NCBI RefSeq assembly: GCF_019805165.1 | Contig: NZ_RWIJ01000101.1 | Location: 179,063 to 243,062 of the forward strand | Source: Azospirillum sp. 412522 | GTDB taxonomy: Bacteria > Pseudomonadota > Alphaproteobacteria > Azospirillales > Azospirillaceae | Length of the DNA: 64,000 nucleotides | Direction of reading: 5' to 3' | In this document: in pieces, positions 28,301 through 35,906 of the stretch | How positions within the stretch are numbered: the first letter of the stretch is position 1 | How the letters are laid out: the number at the start of each line of letters is the position of its first letter | Notes under the pieces: model-generated | Told to the model about the DNA's origin: nothing | Seen by the model: the letters and a program-made list of their open reading frames with translations, nothing else | The model's database searches: none | Made by a program: the position numbers and the translations under genes

Positions 28301-28422
28301 CCTTGCGGCTCCAGCCCTGCCGCAATGGGCGGAGCGCTCCAGCCGGCGGAACTGCACAGCAGGCAGGAGCAGACAGAGGCGGAGCCGGACGGATTGTCGG
28401 ACGGGTCGGGAGGAGTCGTCAT
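25312..28422 (-). CDS. Serralysin-like M10 metalloprotease with RTX and NPDL repeats (1036 aa)
   Basis: A secreted zinc protease. The catalytic motif HEIGHAIGLKHP lies at residues 188-199 (H188, H192, H198, base E189), and the Met-turn is YTIMSYN. The N-terminus has no Sec signal but has a Cys-rich stretch (CSCLLC) and the short ALL...RWG...TYSF lead-in seen in related proteases. RTX nonapeptides follow (GGAGNDTLTGGAGDDTLQGG, near residues 355-375), then cadherin-like modules. The last 365 residues or so hold nine 40-residue repeats of the pattern FD..YLAANPDLAAVFG.D...A..HYL..G..EGR. Export by a type I route is expected. It is convergent with the M50 export operon. The start is uncertain: GTG 28446 is also possible, and neither has a good ribosome site. 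Confidence 0.9.
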   Translation of the reverse strand: MTTPPDPSDNPSGSASVCSCLLCSSAGWSAPPIAAGLEPQGAPLQGAALSATISALLAPGTPRWGSGGIGSGATVTYSFMEQAPSYASNSDSSGFAPLSGTQRDAVRQAFAAWSAVANIFFVETSNSANSGQGGSIRIGTNRQASSAAYAYYPTGSLYDGGGDIYLSNSSAANSSPTPGSYGYLTILHEIGHAIGLKHPGNYNATGGGGEPPYLPAAEDNYRYTIMSYNRHPSLGLNGLATGPALYDIAAVQYLYGANTDTRIGDDRYAFTSNTVAVSQAIWDAGGTDTIDAGGQTSAVTIDLTPGALSSIGPNGSGGPAVGNVSIAAGVTIENAIGGIGSDILLGNAANNLLTGGAGNDTLTGGAGDDTLQGGGGIDTAVYSGSRSSYTVTVTTDGATISGGGEGTDTLTDVEYALFADSRVSLLPPTVTVRPGQVAIGSSIGLASLITATDPAGGIVTQYELVDNTSGAGYLVVGGTAQATGAVVPLTAAALAGVTFAASPLTSVDELSVRAYNGVAWSRWIGFTIASRPANRAPVVQGDRTLTALEGGPAIALGIDRPSDPDEGDSMTLTLARLPSAGTLRLANGTAVTGGMTLSAADLAGLTYQAPTGTPASPGSFAYTVTDSQGAASGQTVTLRVTTLAETMAGFDPLAYLASNPDLVAVFGTDTAAAREHYLRAGRAEGRTIRSFDPLSYLAANPDLVAVFGYDLAAASRHYLDYGRREGRSAGSFDPIAYLAANPDLAAVFGTDSVAATRHYLSSGQREGRSTRFDGYGYLVSNPDLAAVFGLDPAAAARHYVTYGRTEGRSVTFDSLGYLAANPDLAAVFGTDTARAAGHYLSSGRREGRSSSFDALSYLAANRDLAAAFGTDAVRAEEHYIRYGRLENRSTSFNVHDYLLANPDLLSVFSGSEQQVKLYVVLYGNTPRRDAAGFDALSYLAANPDLAARFGTDTAAATLHYQSAGQADGRPIRFNALAYLMANPDLAAAFGSDQQQALLHFIQYGRNEQRPNPIGYVRPQPAGLATATDGLLAVGMG
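25393..26475 (-). repeat. Nine 40-residue NPDL repeats in the M10 protease
   Basis: Nine degenerate tandem units of about 120 bp, each starting FD..(S/A)YLAANPDL and ending HY...G..EGR. Units 1-6, 8 and 9 are regular. Unit 7 (FNVHDYLLANPDLLSVFS) has lost the HY and EGR ends. The DNA differs widely, so this is an old repeat array kept by protein-level selection. Similar units occur in the glycosyltransferase at 51329-55978. Confidence 0.85.
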
Positions 28423-28758
28423 CGCGGCCGGGAGGAGAACTGGCACCGCATGCTGCGGCCTTCACACTCTACAACCTTCCGCTCTCCAATCGAAAGGGGG
28501 GCGGCCTCCCGTTTTCCTTTATCACGGCTGCAGCCGTTGCGCGGGTTGCAACGTTTCGGCCTCCCGGGACAGGTGCCGTTGCATCCGCTTGCATGGTGTC
28601 GGTCGCACTTCGGCTCTGGGCCAGCTTGCCCGACATCGTCCTTTCGCGGCGGACCCAGCGGATTCGAGGCGGCGATGATAAATCTGAATCCAAAATGAAG
28701 AAACAATCTTCCAAAGAGAGATTTTTTGCCCTTCTTTGTGAAAAATTCCTACATGGAA
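28423..28758. other. Intergenic region upstream of the M10 protease
   Basis: This 336-bp stretch lies between the protease start and the end of the next minus-strand gene. It must hold the protease promoter. The part at 28660-28758 is AT-rich with A and T runs, while 28423-28650 has normal GC but no frame with convincing coding character. I see no clear hairpin or operator. Confidence 0.5.
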
Positions 28759-29271
28759 TTACAGCTTCAATGGTGCCTTCATCGGGTTCGTCGGATCATA
28801 GAGGCCAAGTTTTTCAAGGAGCACTGTAAAGCTTGTGGTCAGTTTTCCGATCTTCTCCGCAGTCACCGCGATTTCATGTGCGGATATTGTCGGGGCATCT
28901 GCTGAGACGCGGCCATGGGCCCGATAGGTAAACCGGACGCCGATCTCCGGCGTTTCACCCTGCAGCCAGGAACTGTGCAGGATCTTATTACGTTCCCGGC
29001 TCAGCATGGATGCTTCATCGCACAAGGCGATGATGAGCGCCCCGTCCTTCGACGGCAGCTTGTAGCCGGCGAGCGCCTTTACGGAATCGAGCCGGGCCTT
29101 GCTGGGCATGTTTGCCGCCACGGCAAGGAATTCGGGATGATCGGCGCCCAGCAGGCGGGACAGGCATAAGGAGATCACGTCTTCAAGATGCGCCCACGCG
29201 ACGGCGACCATACCGATCGCACAATACATTTGGGAACTCAGCGGCCCTTCGCGGACGGTGACCTTGGCCAT
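28759..29271 (-). CDS. HEPN-like hypothetical protein (170 aa)
   Basis: A small, mostly helical soluble protein without a signal or membrane segment. The stretch VAWAHLEDVISLCLSRLL (23-40) and the motif R94-N-K-I-L-H99 followed by SSW look like the helical bundle and RX4-6H motif of HEPN domains, many of which are RNases in toxin or abortive-infection systems. No cognate nucleotidyltransferase-type antitoxin gene is adjacent, so this is a structural guess. The ATG at 29271 is chosen over an upstream GTG at 29319, which would add a 16-residue leader; neither start has a strong ribosome site (CAGGT upstream of 29271). It stands alone between the M10 protease and a glycosyltransferase. Confidence 0.65.
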   Translation of the reverse strand: MAKVTVREGPLSSQMYCAIGMVAVAWAHLEDVISLCLSRLLGADHPEFLAVAANMPSKARLDSVKALAGYKLPSKDGALIIALCDEASMLSRERNKILHSSWLQGETPEIGVRFTYRAHGRVSADAPTISAHEIAVTAEKIGKLTTSFTVLLEKLGLYDPTNPMKAPLKL

Positions 29272-29466
29272 AGATGTACCTGCGGTGATGCGGGAGAAAT
29301 CGATATCTCCACAGAGCACTGTGGCATCGAAATGCTCACAGACAAAGCAATTCTACAGGAGGGAAAGCCACAAGTCCCCTTTCAAGAGTTTGTTTTCCAA
29401 AACAAAAATTACGGCATCAAGGTCGAACGGAACGTCTCGTCCGGATCGCCGCCTCTTCGGGCCGCC

Positions 29467-30840
29467 TTACTCCGCAGCGCCTGGAAGCGGCAGGATCCCG
29501 CCGGCCTCGCGGGCCGCGACGACCCGGCGCAGTTCCTGTTCAGCCGCGGCGAAGACGCCGTCCCAATCGCCGGGAACCGCTTGGCGGAACAGCCGCATGG
29601 TCGGATACCAGGGAGTATGGTCTCCCCTGTCGCCATAGACCCAGTAGGGCATGAACTGCAGCAGGTTCCACACCGGCCGGCCGAGCGAGCCTGCGAGATG
29701 GGCGACCGAACTGTCGGTCATGATGATCAGGTCCAGCCGTTCCAGCACGGCGGCGGTTTCGGCGAAATCGTTCAGGTGGGGTCCCAGCGGCCGGATCAGC
29801 GTCGAGGTTCCCAGCCGTTCCAGCTCAGCCTCGGGCGGACCCTTCTGGATGCTGTAGAGCCGGACCTTCGGCACGTTGAGGAAGCGCAGGAAACGGGTCA
29901 GCGACGTGGCGCGCCGGCTGTTGTCCTTGAAGGTGACCCGGCCGGACCAGATGATGCCGACCTTGAGTTCGCCCGGATCGGCGCTCACCAGCGTCGCCGC
30001 CTTGGCTCTGGCATCGGCCGGGATGGAGAGGCGGGCCGGCGGCGGCACCGTGTCGTAGGTGGTGCCGAGCCGCTGCGGCAGGCTCATCAGCGGACAATGG
30101 GTGTCGTAGGACGGGAAATCGCCGCCGACATCCATGAAGCCATCGATGCAGTCGACCGAGGACAGCAGGCGACGGAGCTCCGGATGGCATTCCAGGATGA
30201 TCCGGCCGCCGCGCGCCTTGACCATCGGCACGTAGCGGGCCGCCAGCAGAACGTCGCCGAAGCCCTGTTCCGTGGTCAGCAGGATGGTCCTGCCGTTCAG
30301 CGGTCGGCCATCCCACAGCGGGCCGGGCGCGATCCGGTTCTGGTAGGTCGGCAGGGCGAGACGGGCATCGTAATCGGAGAAACCCTCCGCATAACGGCCG
30401 AGCTGCAGGAGCGTCAGCGACCTGTCCCAACGCAGCGACGGATTGTCCGGCAGGAGCTTTACGGCAGTATCCAGAACCGTGGCGGCACGGTCGAACCGGC
30501 AACCGTGCCGCAGCGCCACCACCAGGTTGGGCAGCAGGTTGGCCGCGCCGCCGGAATGGAGCAGCGCCTTCTCCTGGGCGGCGATGGCCTCCTCATACTG
30601 GTCGAGGTCGACCAGGCAGTTTCCCAGATTGGTCCAGGCGCCGGCGTGATTCGGGTCCAGCTCCAGCGCGCGACGATGACATGCCACCGCGGCTTCGGGC
30701 TTGCCGGCCTGACGCAGCAGCGCCCCCAGTGCACTCCACAGATTGGGATCCCGAGGCTGGCGAGCCAGCATGGTCTCAACCAGCTCGATGCTCAGTCCCT
30801 GCTGCGCCTGCACTGCCATAGTCTCGGTGGTCATAGCCAT
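29467..30840 (-). CDS. TPR protein with GT9-like (heptosyltransferase-type) glycosyltransferase domain (457 aa)
   Basis: Residues about 15-180 are tetratricopeptide repeats (NLWSALGALLRQAGKPEAAV, then AWTNLGNCLVDLDQYEEAI). The C-terminal half has a GT-B fold like ADP-heptose:LPS heptosyltransferases: ILLTTEQGFGDVLLAARYV at the start, VGIIWSGR in the middle, and the nucleotide-sugar site LIIMTDSSVAHLAGSLGRPV near residue 375. It is probably cytoplasmic and acts on a protein or glycan bound by the TPR part. Donor and acceptor are unknown. The first Met has no good ribosome site, and nearby in-frame Mets (residues 3 and 8) are possible. Downstream on the same strand is the HEPN-like gene. Confidence 0.85.
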   Translation of the reverse strand: MAMTTETMAVQAQQGLSIELVETMLARQPRDPNLWSALGALLRQAGKPEAAVACHRRALELDPNHAGAWTNLGNCLVDLDQYEEAIAAQEKALLHSGGAANLLPNLVVALRHGCRFDRAATVLDTAVKLLPDNPSLRWDRSLTLLQLGRYAEGFSDYDARLALPTYQNRIAPGPLWDGRPLNGRTILLTTEQGFGDVLLAARYVPMVKARGGRIILECHPELRRLLSSVDCIDGFMDVGGDFPSYDTHCPLMSLPQRLGTTYDTVPPPARLSIPADARAKAATLVSADPGELKVGIIWSGRVTFKDNSRRATSLTRFLRFLNVPKVRLYSIQKGPPEAELERLGTSTLIRPLGPHLNDFAETAAVLERLDLIIMTDSSVAHLAGSLGRPVWNLLQFMPYWVYGDRGDHTPWYPTMRLFRQAVPGDWDGVFAAAEQELRRVVAAREAGGILPLPGAAE

Positions 30841-30976
30841 GGATTAGATCGCTGGTCGTTCGGAATTCCGGACCGGAAAGGGGATAGACGGCCCTCAAAG
30901 CCGTGTCAAACCTTCTCGGTGTGGTGAATCATCGCCCTGTAGCCGGGGGCGGAGACTTTTGCGCAGTCTTTCCGCC

Positions 30977-31378
30977 TCAGCGCCGACGCAGATCCTGAAG
31001 GTCGATATCATCCACCCGGAAGCCTGCCTGACGCAGCGCACGCAGGACGATCACTTTCTGGGCTGTTCCCTCGCGCGCGGCAGCCTGCCGCAACTCATCC
31101 ACCAGATAGTTGGGCAGCATCGCCTGCCATGGCTGGGTGGGGGCCGGACGGATGACCATGGGGCGGGGTTCCGGCGCCGGGGTCGAGGCGGGTTGGGGTG
31201 CCGCCGGTGCCGGAGCGGCGATCTCGCCGGCCTCGGTCGGAATGAACCCCTTGCTGAGGCCGTACTGGCGGATCAGATCGGTATCGTCCGTGACGCCGAT
31301 GCCGCCGAGCGCCGGGCGGGCCGATTTGGCCTGGGAGGATTTGGCGGAACCGGCCTTGGAAGGCGCATCGGACGACAT
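30977..31378 (-). CDS. Small ParA-partner candidate with ribbon-helix-helix-like C-terminus (133 aa)
   Basis: No clear family. Residues 1-88 are low-complexity (Ser/Ala/Lys, then Ala/Pro-rich), typical of a disordered linker. Residues 89-133 are ordered-looking: PNYLVDELRQAAAREGTAQK followed by VIVLRALRQAG. They end in a basic, charged tail. The strand-helix-helix pattern resembles ribbon-helix-helix DNA-binding domains of small ParB- or CopG-like proteins. It lies 190 bp downstream of a ParA-type ATPase on the same strand, the usual position for a ParA partner. GGAG lies 8 nt before the ATG. A DNA-binding partner or autoregulator of the ParA protein is likely but unproven. Confidence 0.7.
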   Translation of the reverse strand: MSSDAPSKAGSAKSSQAKSARPALGGIGVTDDTDLIRQYGLSKGFIPTEAGEIAAPAPAAPQPASTPAPEPRPMVIRPAPTQPWQAMLPNYLVDELRQAAAREGTAQKVIVLRALRQAGFRVDDIDLQDLRRR

Positions 31379-31410
31379 GAATGATCTCCGCAGCTGAAAC
31401 CATGAAATGA

Positions 31411-31425
31411 AAGCATGTTATGCTT
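31411..31425. promoter_or_regulatory. Short palindrome upstream of the ParA-partner gene
   Basis: AAGCAT-GTT-ATGCTT, a 15-base palindrome with 6-bp arms in an AT-rich patch 33 bp before the start of the ribbon-helix-helix-like gene. Its core ATGTTAT is shared with the centre of the long palindrome at 33883-33928. It is a candidate operator for autoregulation. Confidence 0.4.
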
Positions 31426-31568
31426 CTATCTCATTTTTTCCGCAATGGACGCCCTGGGCCGAGGTCCCGGTCAGCCCGGCTTTCCTTGGGCGGTGTGGCA
31501 TCGCGGCCATGGCGCCGGCCCGCTTCCCTTGTGCCCGCTTCCCTTGTTCGACCTGCCGCCCTGCCCCG

Positions 31569-32246
31569 TCACCCGCGTGCGACGAGCGGGTTGGGCGACG
31601 CCTCCGCCAGGAATGAGACGAACTCGTCGGCCAGGGCGCGCACATTCAGGTCGGCGTTGCTGTCGGGATTGACCTCGCCGGGGCCATGGCCGGTATAGGT
31701 CATCTCCTTCAGCAGGGCGCGCTCGATCAGCTCGGTCTGGAAGGTGGGGACGCCATGTTCCGACAGCAGCGAACGGGCATGCCGGTCCACCCGGGATTCG
31801 ATCGCCGCCTGGGTGCGGACGATGACGACGCTGGACGCCGGGGTGTGTTTCAGCACGCCGACGGAATCCGCCACCACCTTGAAGGTGCGGACCGTCTCCT
31901 TGATGTCCATGAAGGATTGCTGGGTGGGGATCAGGACGCCGTCGCTGACGGAGAAGGCGTAGAGCATCGTCAGATTGCCGAAGCCGGCAAGATCGATCAG
32001 CGTGTAATCGTAGCGCGGCGCGTTCTCCTGGACCGTCTGCCGCACATTGGTCTCGGTGATCTCCTCCATCACGGCGACGCCGCTGTCCCGCCGCCGGCGG
32101 GCCCATTCGGCCAGATGCCGGTTGGGGTCGCAGTCGAGCAGCAGCACCGTCTTTTCCCGACGGCGCAGTTCGGTGGCGAGCGCCATGACAAGGCTGGTCT
32201 TGCCGACGCCTCCCTTGGTGGAGGCAAAGCTGGTGATGCGGGGCAT
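31569..32246 (-). CDS. ParA/VirC1-type ATPase (225 aa)
   Basis: A deviant Walker-A ATPase of the ParA/MinD superfamily that positions DNA, protein clusters or secretion machines by nucleoid-bound dynamics. The motif KGGVGKTS at residues 11-18 includes the signature lysine K11. The A' motif is LLLDCDPN (D38, D40), and DLAGFGN (about 88-94) is in the Walker-B position. The short size and DCDPNRHLAEW motif resemble VirC1-type ParA proteins. The ATG at 32246 is preferred over upstream in-frame starts because AGGA lies 6 nt before it. It lies amid glycosyltransferases, so it may place a polysaccharide or secretion apparatus rather than a plasmid. No repA or replication origin is visible in the window. 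Confidence 0.88.
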   Translation of the reverse strand: MPRITSFASTKGGVGKTSLVMALATELRRREKTVLLLDCDPNRHLAEWARRRRDSGVAVMEEITETNVRQTVQENAPRYDYTLIDLAGFGNLTMLYAFSVSDGVLIPTQQSFMDIKETVRTFKVVADSVGVLKHTPASSVVIVRTQAAIESRVDRHARSLLSEHGVPTFQTELIERALLKEMTYTGHGPGEVNPDSNADLNVRALADEFVSFLAEASPNPLVARG

Positions 32247-32678
32247 GCGTCGTCCTGGCGGCATGGGGGTGGCGGCTGAACACTGTCCGAATGGAGCCGG
32301 ATTATGCCTATGGAAGAGGGATAGAAAAGATTTTTCACGCCATGACACATCATCATTTTTTCAATTCATGATTTATTTATGTGATTGGAAGCTTTCCCCT
32401 TCCGGCGCACTCAAGCGTCAATAGACTGATATTCCTTGATCTCCTGCATATTCCCCTTCCCGCTTCTCCATGCCCATTGCCAGGCAATGCCATCGAATTC
32501 GCTTCATTTCAATTTTTCATGATTTTATTTAATTACATATAAGGTGGAAATGAACTGCGGGTGTGTCCGGGAAGATGGTGCCGGACGGGCCTTCGGGACA
32601 TTTCCCGCATGGCCTTTCCTCGCGCGATCGTCGCATAGTCGCGGCGACTTTCAATCATGCATCCGCGATCCTGCTGCA
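32247..32678. promoter_or_regulatory. Divergent intergenic region with AT-rich direct repeats
   Basis: A 432-bp gap between the divergent ParA and TPR genes. It holds two imperfect direct repeats of about 30 bp starting near 32353 and 32505, each with a CAATT tract followed by TCATGATTT (32367-32377 and 32518-32528). The repeats are much more AT-rich than the surrounding genome. AT-rich elements of this kind are bound by Ros/MucR-type or H-NS-like proteins that control exopolysaccharide genes in alphaproteobacteria; this link is an inference. The remainder shows nothing I can name. An upstream in-frame start for the next gene exists at 32550 but the added segment lacks coding character. Confidence 0.5.
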
Positions 32679-33851
32679 ATGACCAAAGACGAAATCGGGC
32701 GGGTCCAGGCGTTGATCCATGCCGGTAAGCTGGCGCCCGCCAGAGCCTTTCTGTATTCCGCCCTCACCTGCGATGCCGACGATTGGGACGCTCTCTTCAA
32801 TCTGGGAGTGCTGGACTATCTGGAGGGGCGCTTCTCGCAGGCGGCGGAGGCCTTCCAGCGGGCCAGCCGCTTGAAGGATGACGTCGCCTGCCTGCTCTAT
32901 CTGGCGAAATGCCTGCGCATGGGCGGGCAGTTGCAGCAGGCTTGCGCCGCCTACGGCCATCTGCTCAACCGCTTCGCCCATGATCGCAATCTGCGGCGCG
33001 AGGCGGAAACCGTCCTGATGGAAACCCGCTCGGCGGAGACCCTGCAGGACCGTTTCGGCCAGGGGGAGGCGCTGCATGCGGCACTGGGAGGCTCGCCCAT
33101 TCCGCAATCGGTGACGGTGGGCTTCGAAACCAAGGTCTGGGAGGAGGACTGGAGCCTCCTGCTGACCGAAGGGCGGTTGGAGCGGATGATCGAACTCTGC
33201 GACTTTCCCTTCGCAGATCGCGCCGTCATCATCAACAATGTCGCCGATTCCACGGCGGTCCGCCTTGCGGCCGACGCCCTGGTCGCCCGGGGCGTGCTCA
33301 CGCGCTGGGCCGATGTCGCCGCCCATGCGGAAGCCGCTCTGTCGCACATGCGCCTGTCGGCCGCCACCCTGGAACAGGGTTACGTCTATTCGATCGCCGA
33401 GCTTGTCGGGCTGCTCACCGCCCGCACCGACTATCTCGTCCATTTCTCGGGCGATTCCATCCTGCAATCCGCTGCGGATTGGATCACCCCCTCCATCCGG
33501 GCGCTGCGGGCCGACCCGGCCTTTGCCGTTGCCAACCCCATCTGGGGCCCTTCCGCCTTCGGCGGTCCGACAGGCTTCGCCGATGCCGCCGGTGAGGCCA
33601 TCGCCGAAACCCCGGACTTCTTCATCGGCTATGGGTTTTCCGACCAGTGCTATCTGGTGGATGTCGGTCGGTTCCGCGGGGACATCTACCGCTACGACCA
33701 TTATACGGGCGATCGCTATCCGACCTACGGTGGCCCGCTGTTCGAAAAGCGGGTGGACGCCTGGATGCGGACGACCGGACGGCTCCGTCTCACCTGCAAG
33801 CGCGCGTCCTATCTGCACCAGAACATCCGGGGGAACCGTCTGGTGGAATGA
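32679..33851 (+). CDS. TPR protein with glycosyltransferase-like domain (390 aa)
   Basis: The N-terminal 120 residues are TPR-like (DDWDALFNLGVLDYLEGRFS, then AAEAFQRAS). From about residue 145 the sequence looks like a nucleotide-diphospho-sugar transferase: RAVIINNVADS, an exposed acidic motif DYLVHFSGDS (about 247-256) where GT-A enzymes have DxD, and IWGPSAFGGPTGF further on. It ends in RYDHYTGDRYPTYGGPLFEKR and a basic tail. No signal or membrane helix. The ATG at 32679 is preferred because the TPR begins directly after it, although the ribosome site is weak. Convergent with the GT41-type gene. I call a glycosyltransferase-like enzyme but cannot name donor or acceptor. Confidence 0.75.
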   Translation: MTKDEIGRVQALIHAGKLAPARAFLYSALTCDADDWDALFNLGVLDYLEGRFSQAAEAFQRASRLKDDVACLLYLAKCLRMGGQLQQACAAYGHLLNRFAHDRNLRREAETVLMETRSAETLQDRFGQGEALHAALGGSPIPQSVTVGFETKVWEEDWSLLLTEGRLERMIELCDFPFADRAVIINNVADSTAVRLAADALVARGVLTRWADVAAHAEAALSHMRLSAATLEQGYVYSIAELVGLLTARTDYLVHFSGDSILQSAADWITPSIRALRADPAFAVANPIWGPSAFGGPTGFADAAGEAIAETPDFFIGYGFSDQCYLVDVGRFRGDIYRYDHYTGDRYPTYGGPLFEKRVDAWMRTTGRLRLTCKRASYLHQNIRGNRLVE

Positions 33852-33882
33852 CGGTTCCCCCGCCGATCCAACAGGGCGGCGA

Positions 33883-33928
33883 ATGTCATGGTATTAAATC
33901 ATGTTATCATGATTTAATACCATGACAT
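33883..33928. repeat. Perfect 21-bp inverted repeat, 4-base loop
   Basis: Arms 33883-33903 and 33908-33928 are perfectly complementary around the loop TTAT. Each arm contains the AT-rich core of TCATGATTTAAT in opposite orientation. It lies between the ends of two convergent genes. There is no G/C-rich stem and no T-run, so it differs from an ordinary intrinsic terminator. It may be a protein-binding site, a ParB-like centromere or a bidirectional mRNA end. Confidence 0.9.
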
Positions 33929-33988
33929 CATTTCGAGTGTTTGTTCTTTGCCATGATCCGATGTCCTCCGGACCGGCAGCAACCGGGA

Positions 33989-35866
33989 TCAGGGAATGGC
34001 GCGGCGCAGGCTGTCGACCAGGGCGTCCTCGATGGCGCGGATGCTGGCCGCGTCCTCGAACAGGACGGCATTGCGTTCCAGGATGCGGCGGCTGACCCAG
34101 GCGCGGACTCCCGGCTCCGTCCCCAGCGTCAGCGCCAGATCGCGGTAATGCTCAAGGTCGCGGGCAACGCAATCGTCCATGCCCATCAGCCGGTAGAAGC
34201 CGTGGGTGTGGCGTCCGCGCATGAAGCCGCCGGGCCATGTCACGATCGGCATGCCCAGGGAGAAGGCTTCCAGGGAGGTGTTGCCGCCGCTGTAATGGGG
34301 CGGATCCAGCATCACGGTGGAACAGGCGATCAGCGACAGGAAATCCGGGTTGGACAGGCCGGGCAGGAACAGGATGCGGTCGCGCACATCCGGCCCCTTC
34401 GGTTCCAGGCGCTGCATCAGCGCCGGCCCCTGTCCGCGCGGATCGACGAACACCAGCAAGCCGCGCCGGTCCCGCCGCAGAAGGTCGATCAGGATCGCAT
34501 CGAACTGCGGATGGATTTTGAACAGGCTCTGCGGGCAGAGATAGATGTTGGCATCGTCGGGCAGCCCGAATTCCGCCCGTGTGCGCATCGCCTGCGGGTG
34601 CTGGGGCCGATGATAGAACAGGGTGGTGCCGGGAAGACGGACCAGCCGCTCGCTGTAATGGGCCTCCGCCCCCTGCGGCTCCATGGCGTCGCAGGTGAGG
34701 AAGGCGTCCAGCGTCGGGATGCCGGTGGTGTCGGGATGGCCCCAGGTCAGGCACTGCACCGGCGCCAGCCGGGAAAAGGCCAGGAAATAGGTGAAGGGCG
34801 ACATCCCGATGTCGGGGTAATAGAGGATGTCGAGCCGGGCATCGGCGACGCGCCGACGGGCCTCGTCCAGATCGGTGGGGATCGGCACCACGGCATCGGC
34901 GGTTGCCCGCAGCTGCTGGCGGATCGGATCCTCCGGCCCGTCGGTCATGAACAGGGTGACGTGGAAACGCTCGCGCGACAGCTTTTCCACCAGCCCCCGG
35001 TTCAGCTGGCCGATGGTGTGGCCGAACAGATGGTCGGACAGGATGCCGAGCCGGATGCGCTCCCCCGCTCCCGGACGCCTCGGTGCCCGGCAATGGGCCG
35101 CCGTCTGCAGAAGCTCCGGACAGGCGGCGGCATAGGCGCGCGCCATCGCCGTGTGGGCCGCCCGGTTGTCCAGCCCATGATAGGACAGGAAGAAGGCGGT
35201 GGCGCCGACGGTGCGCAGCGGGGAGTCGATCCGTGCGCCGCGCTCCACCATCTCCGTGGCGATGTCGAGGAATCGGCGGCGGGAATCGGCGATCTCCTCC
35301 TCCGACTGCGGAATGACCGGCAGGACCAGCGCCTCGCGCGCCAGGACGGCATCGCTCGCCCCCAGCCGGTGGGCGCGGCGCAGCAGCCGGCGGGCGGAGG
35401 CAAGGGAGCCGTTGCGCTGTTCGACGATGGCCAGCCGGCGGTTCGCCTCGGCCCGCGCCGGCTCCAGGGCAAGGCCCAGCCGCAGACAGAGGGCTGCCTG
35501 ATCGTTGCGGCCCTGATCGGCCAGCAGCAGTCCATAGGCGTCCGCCTGTTCCACACCCGGCATGATCCGCAGGGCGCGGCGCAGAGCAGGGCCCGCCCGA
35601 TCCGCCTGCTCGTCCTGCGACAGCATGCTTCCCAGGCTGCGATGAAGCCGTGCCACCGCCGGTTCGACGCACAGGGCCAGACGGATGCAGCGCTGTGCCT
35701 GCGCCATGTTCCCCGCCCGATGACGGCAGGCCCCCATCACCTCCAGCGCCGTAGGCTGACCCGGGACGCTGGCCAGGATCGCCCGGCACAACTCCTCGGC
35801 CTGGGGCAGCCGGCCGGCGTTGTAATGGGAGATGGCGAGGTTGGCGGCTTCGGCGACGGTGACCAT
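33989..35866 (-). CDS. TPR and GT41 (SPINDLY/OGT-like) glycosyltransferase (625 aa)
   Basis: A protein O-glycosyltransferase-like enzyme. Residues about 5-170 form TPR units (AISHYNAGRLPQAEELCRAIL and relatives). The GT41 catalytic part spans about 270-600: IRLGILSDHLFGHTIGQLNRG, DILYYPDIGMSPFTYFLAF, PVQCLTWGHPDTTGI, and the nucleotide-sugar site SGGNTSLEAFSLGMPIVTW followed by RGRHTHGFYRLMG. These match the bacterial SPINDLY/OGT layout, though the usual DLAGHT-type motif is changed to DIGMSP. It is cytoplasmic. AAAGG lies 5 nt before the ATG at 35866; a GTG at 35896 is the alternative. The AT-rich TCATGATTTA elements at 35907-35960 lie just upstream. A second GT41-type gene is at 39823. Confidence 0.9.
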   Translation of the reverse strand: MVTVAEAANLAISHYNAGRLPQAEELCRAILASVPGQPTALEVMGACRHRAGNMAQAQRCIRLALCVEPAVARLHRSLGSMLSQDEQADRAGPALRRALRIMPGVEQADAYGLLLADQGRNDQAALCLRLGLALEPARAEANRRLAIVEQRNGSLASARRLLRRAHRLGASDAVLAREALVLPVIPQSEEEIADSRRRFLDIATEMVERGARIDSPLRTVGATAFFLSYHGLDNRAAHTAMARAYAAACPELLQTAAHCRAPRRPGAGERIRLGILSDHLFGHTIGQLNRGLVEKLSRERFHVTLFMTDGPEDPIRQQLRATADAVVPIPTDLDEARRRVADARLDILYYPDIGMSPFTYFLAFSRLAPVQCLTWGHPDTTGIPTLDAFLTCDAMEPQGAEAHYSERLVRLPGTTLFYHRPQHPQAMRTRAEFGLPDDANIYLCPQSLFKIHPQFDAILIDLLRRDRRGLLVFVDPRGQGPALMQRLEPKGPDVRDRILFLPGLSNPDFLSLIACSTVMLDPPHYSGGNTSLEAFSLGMPIVTWPGGFMRGRHTHGFYRLMGMDDCVARDLEHYRDLALTLGTEPGVRAWVSRRILERNAVLFEDAASIRAIEDALVDSLRRAIP

Positions 35867-35906
35867 GGAAACCTTTCGGATCGGCGGCTCTGCCACGAGG
35901 GCATTA

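Noticed and set aside
32550..32678. Upstream extension of the TPR gene at 32679
   Set aside because: The 43 added residues are Cys/Gly/Arg-rich with no TPR pattern and overlap the AT-rich repeat region; the TPR starts right after the later ATG.
33883..33928. Palindrome considered as an ordinary intrinsic terminator
   Set aside because: The stem is AT-rich and no T-run follows on either strand; a binding site fits at least as well.
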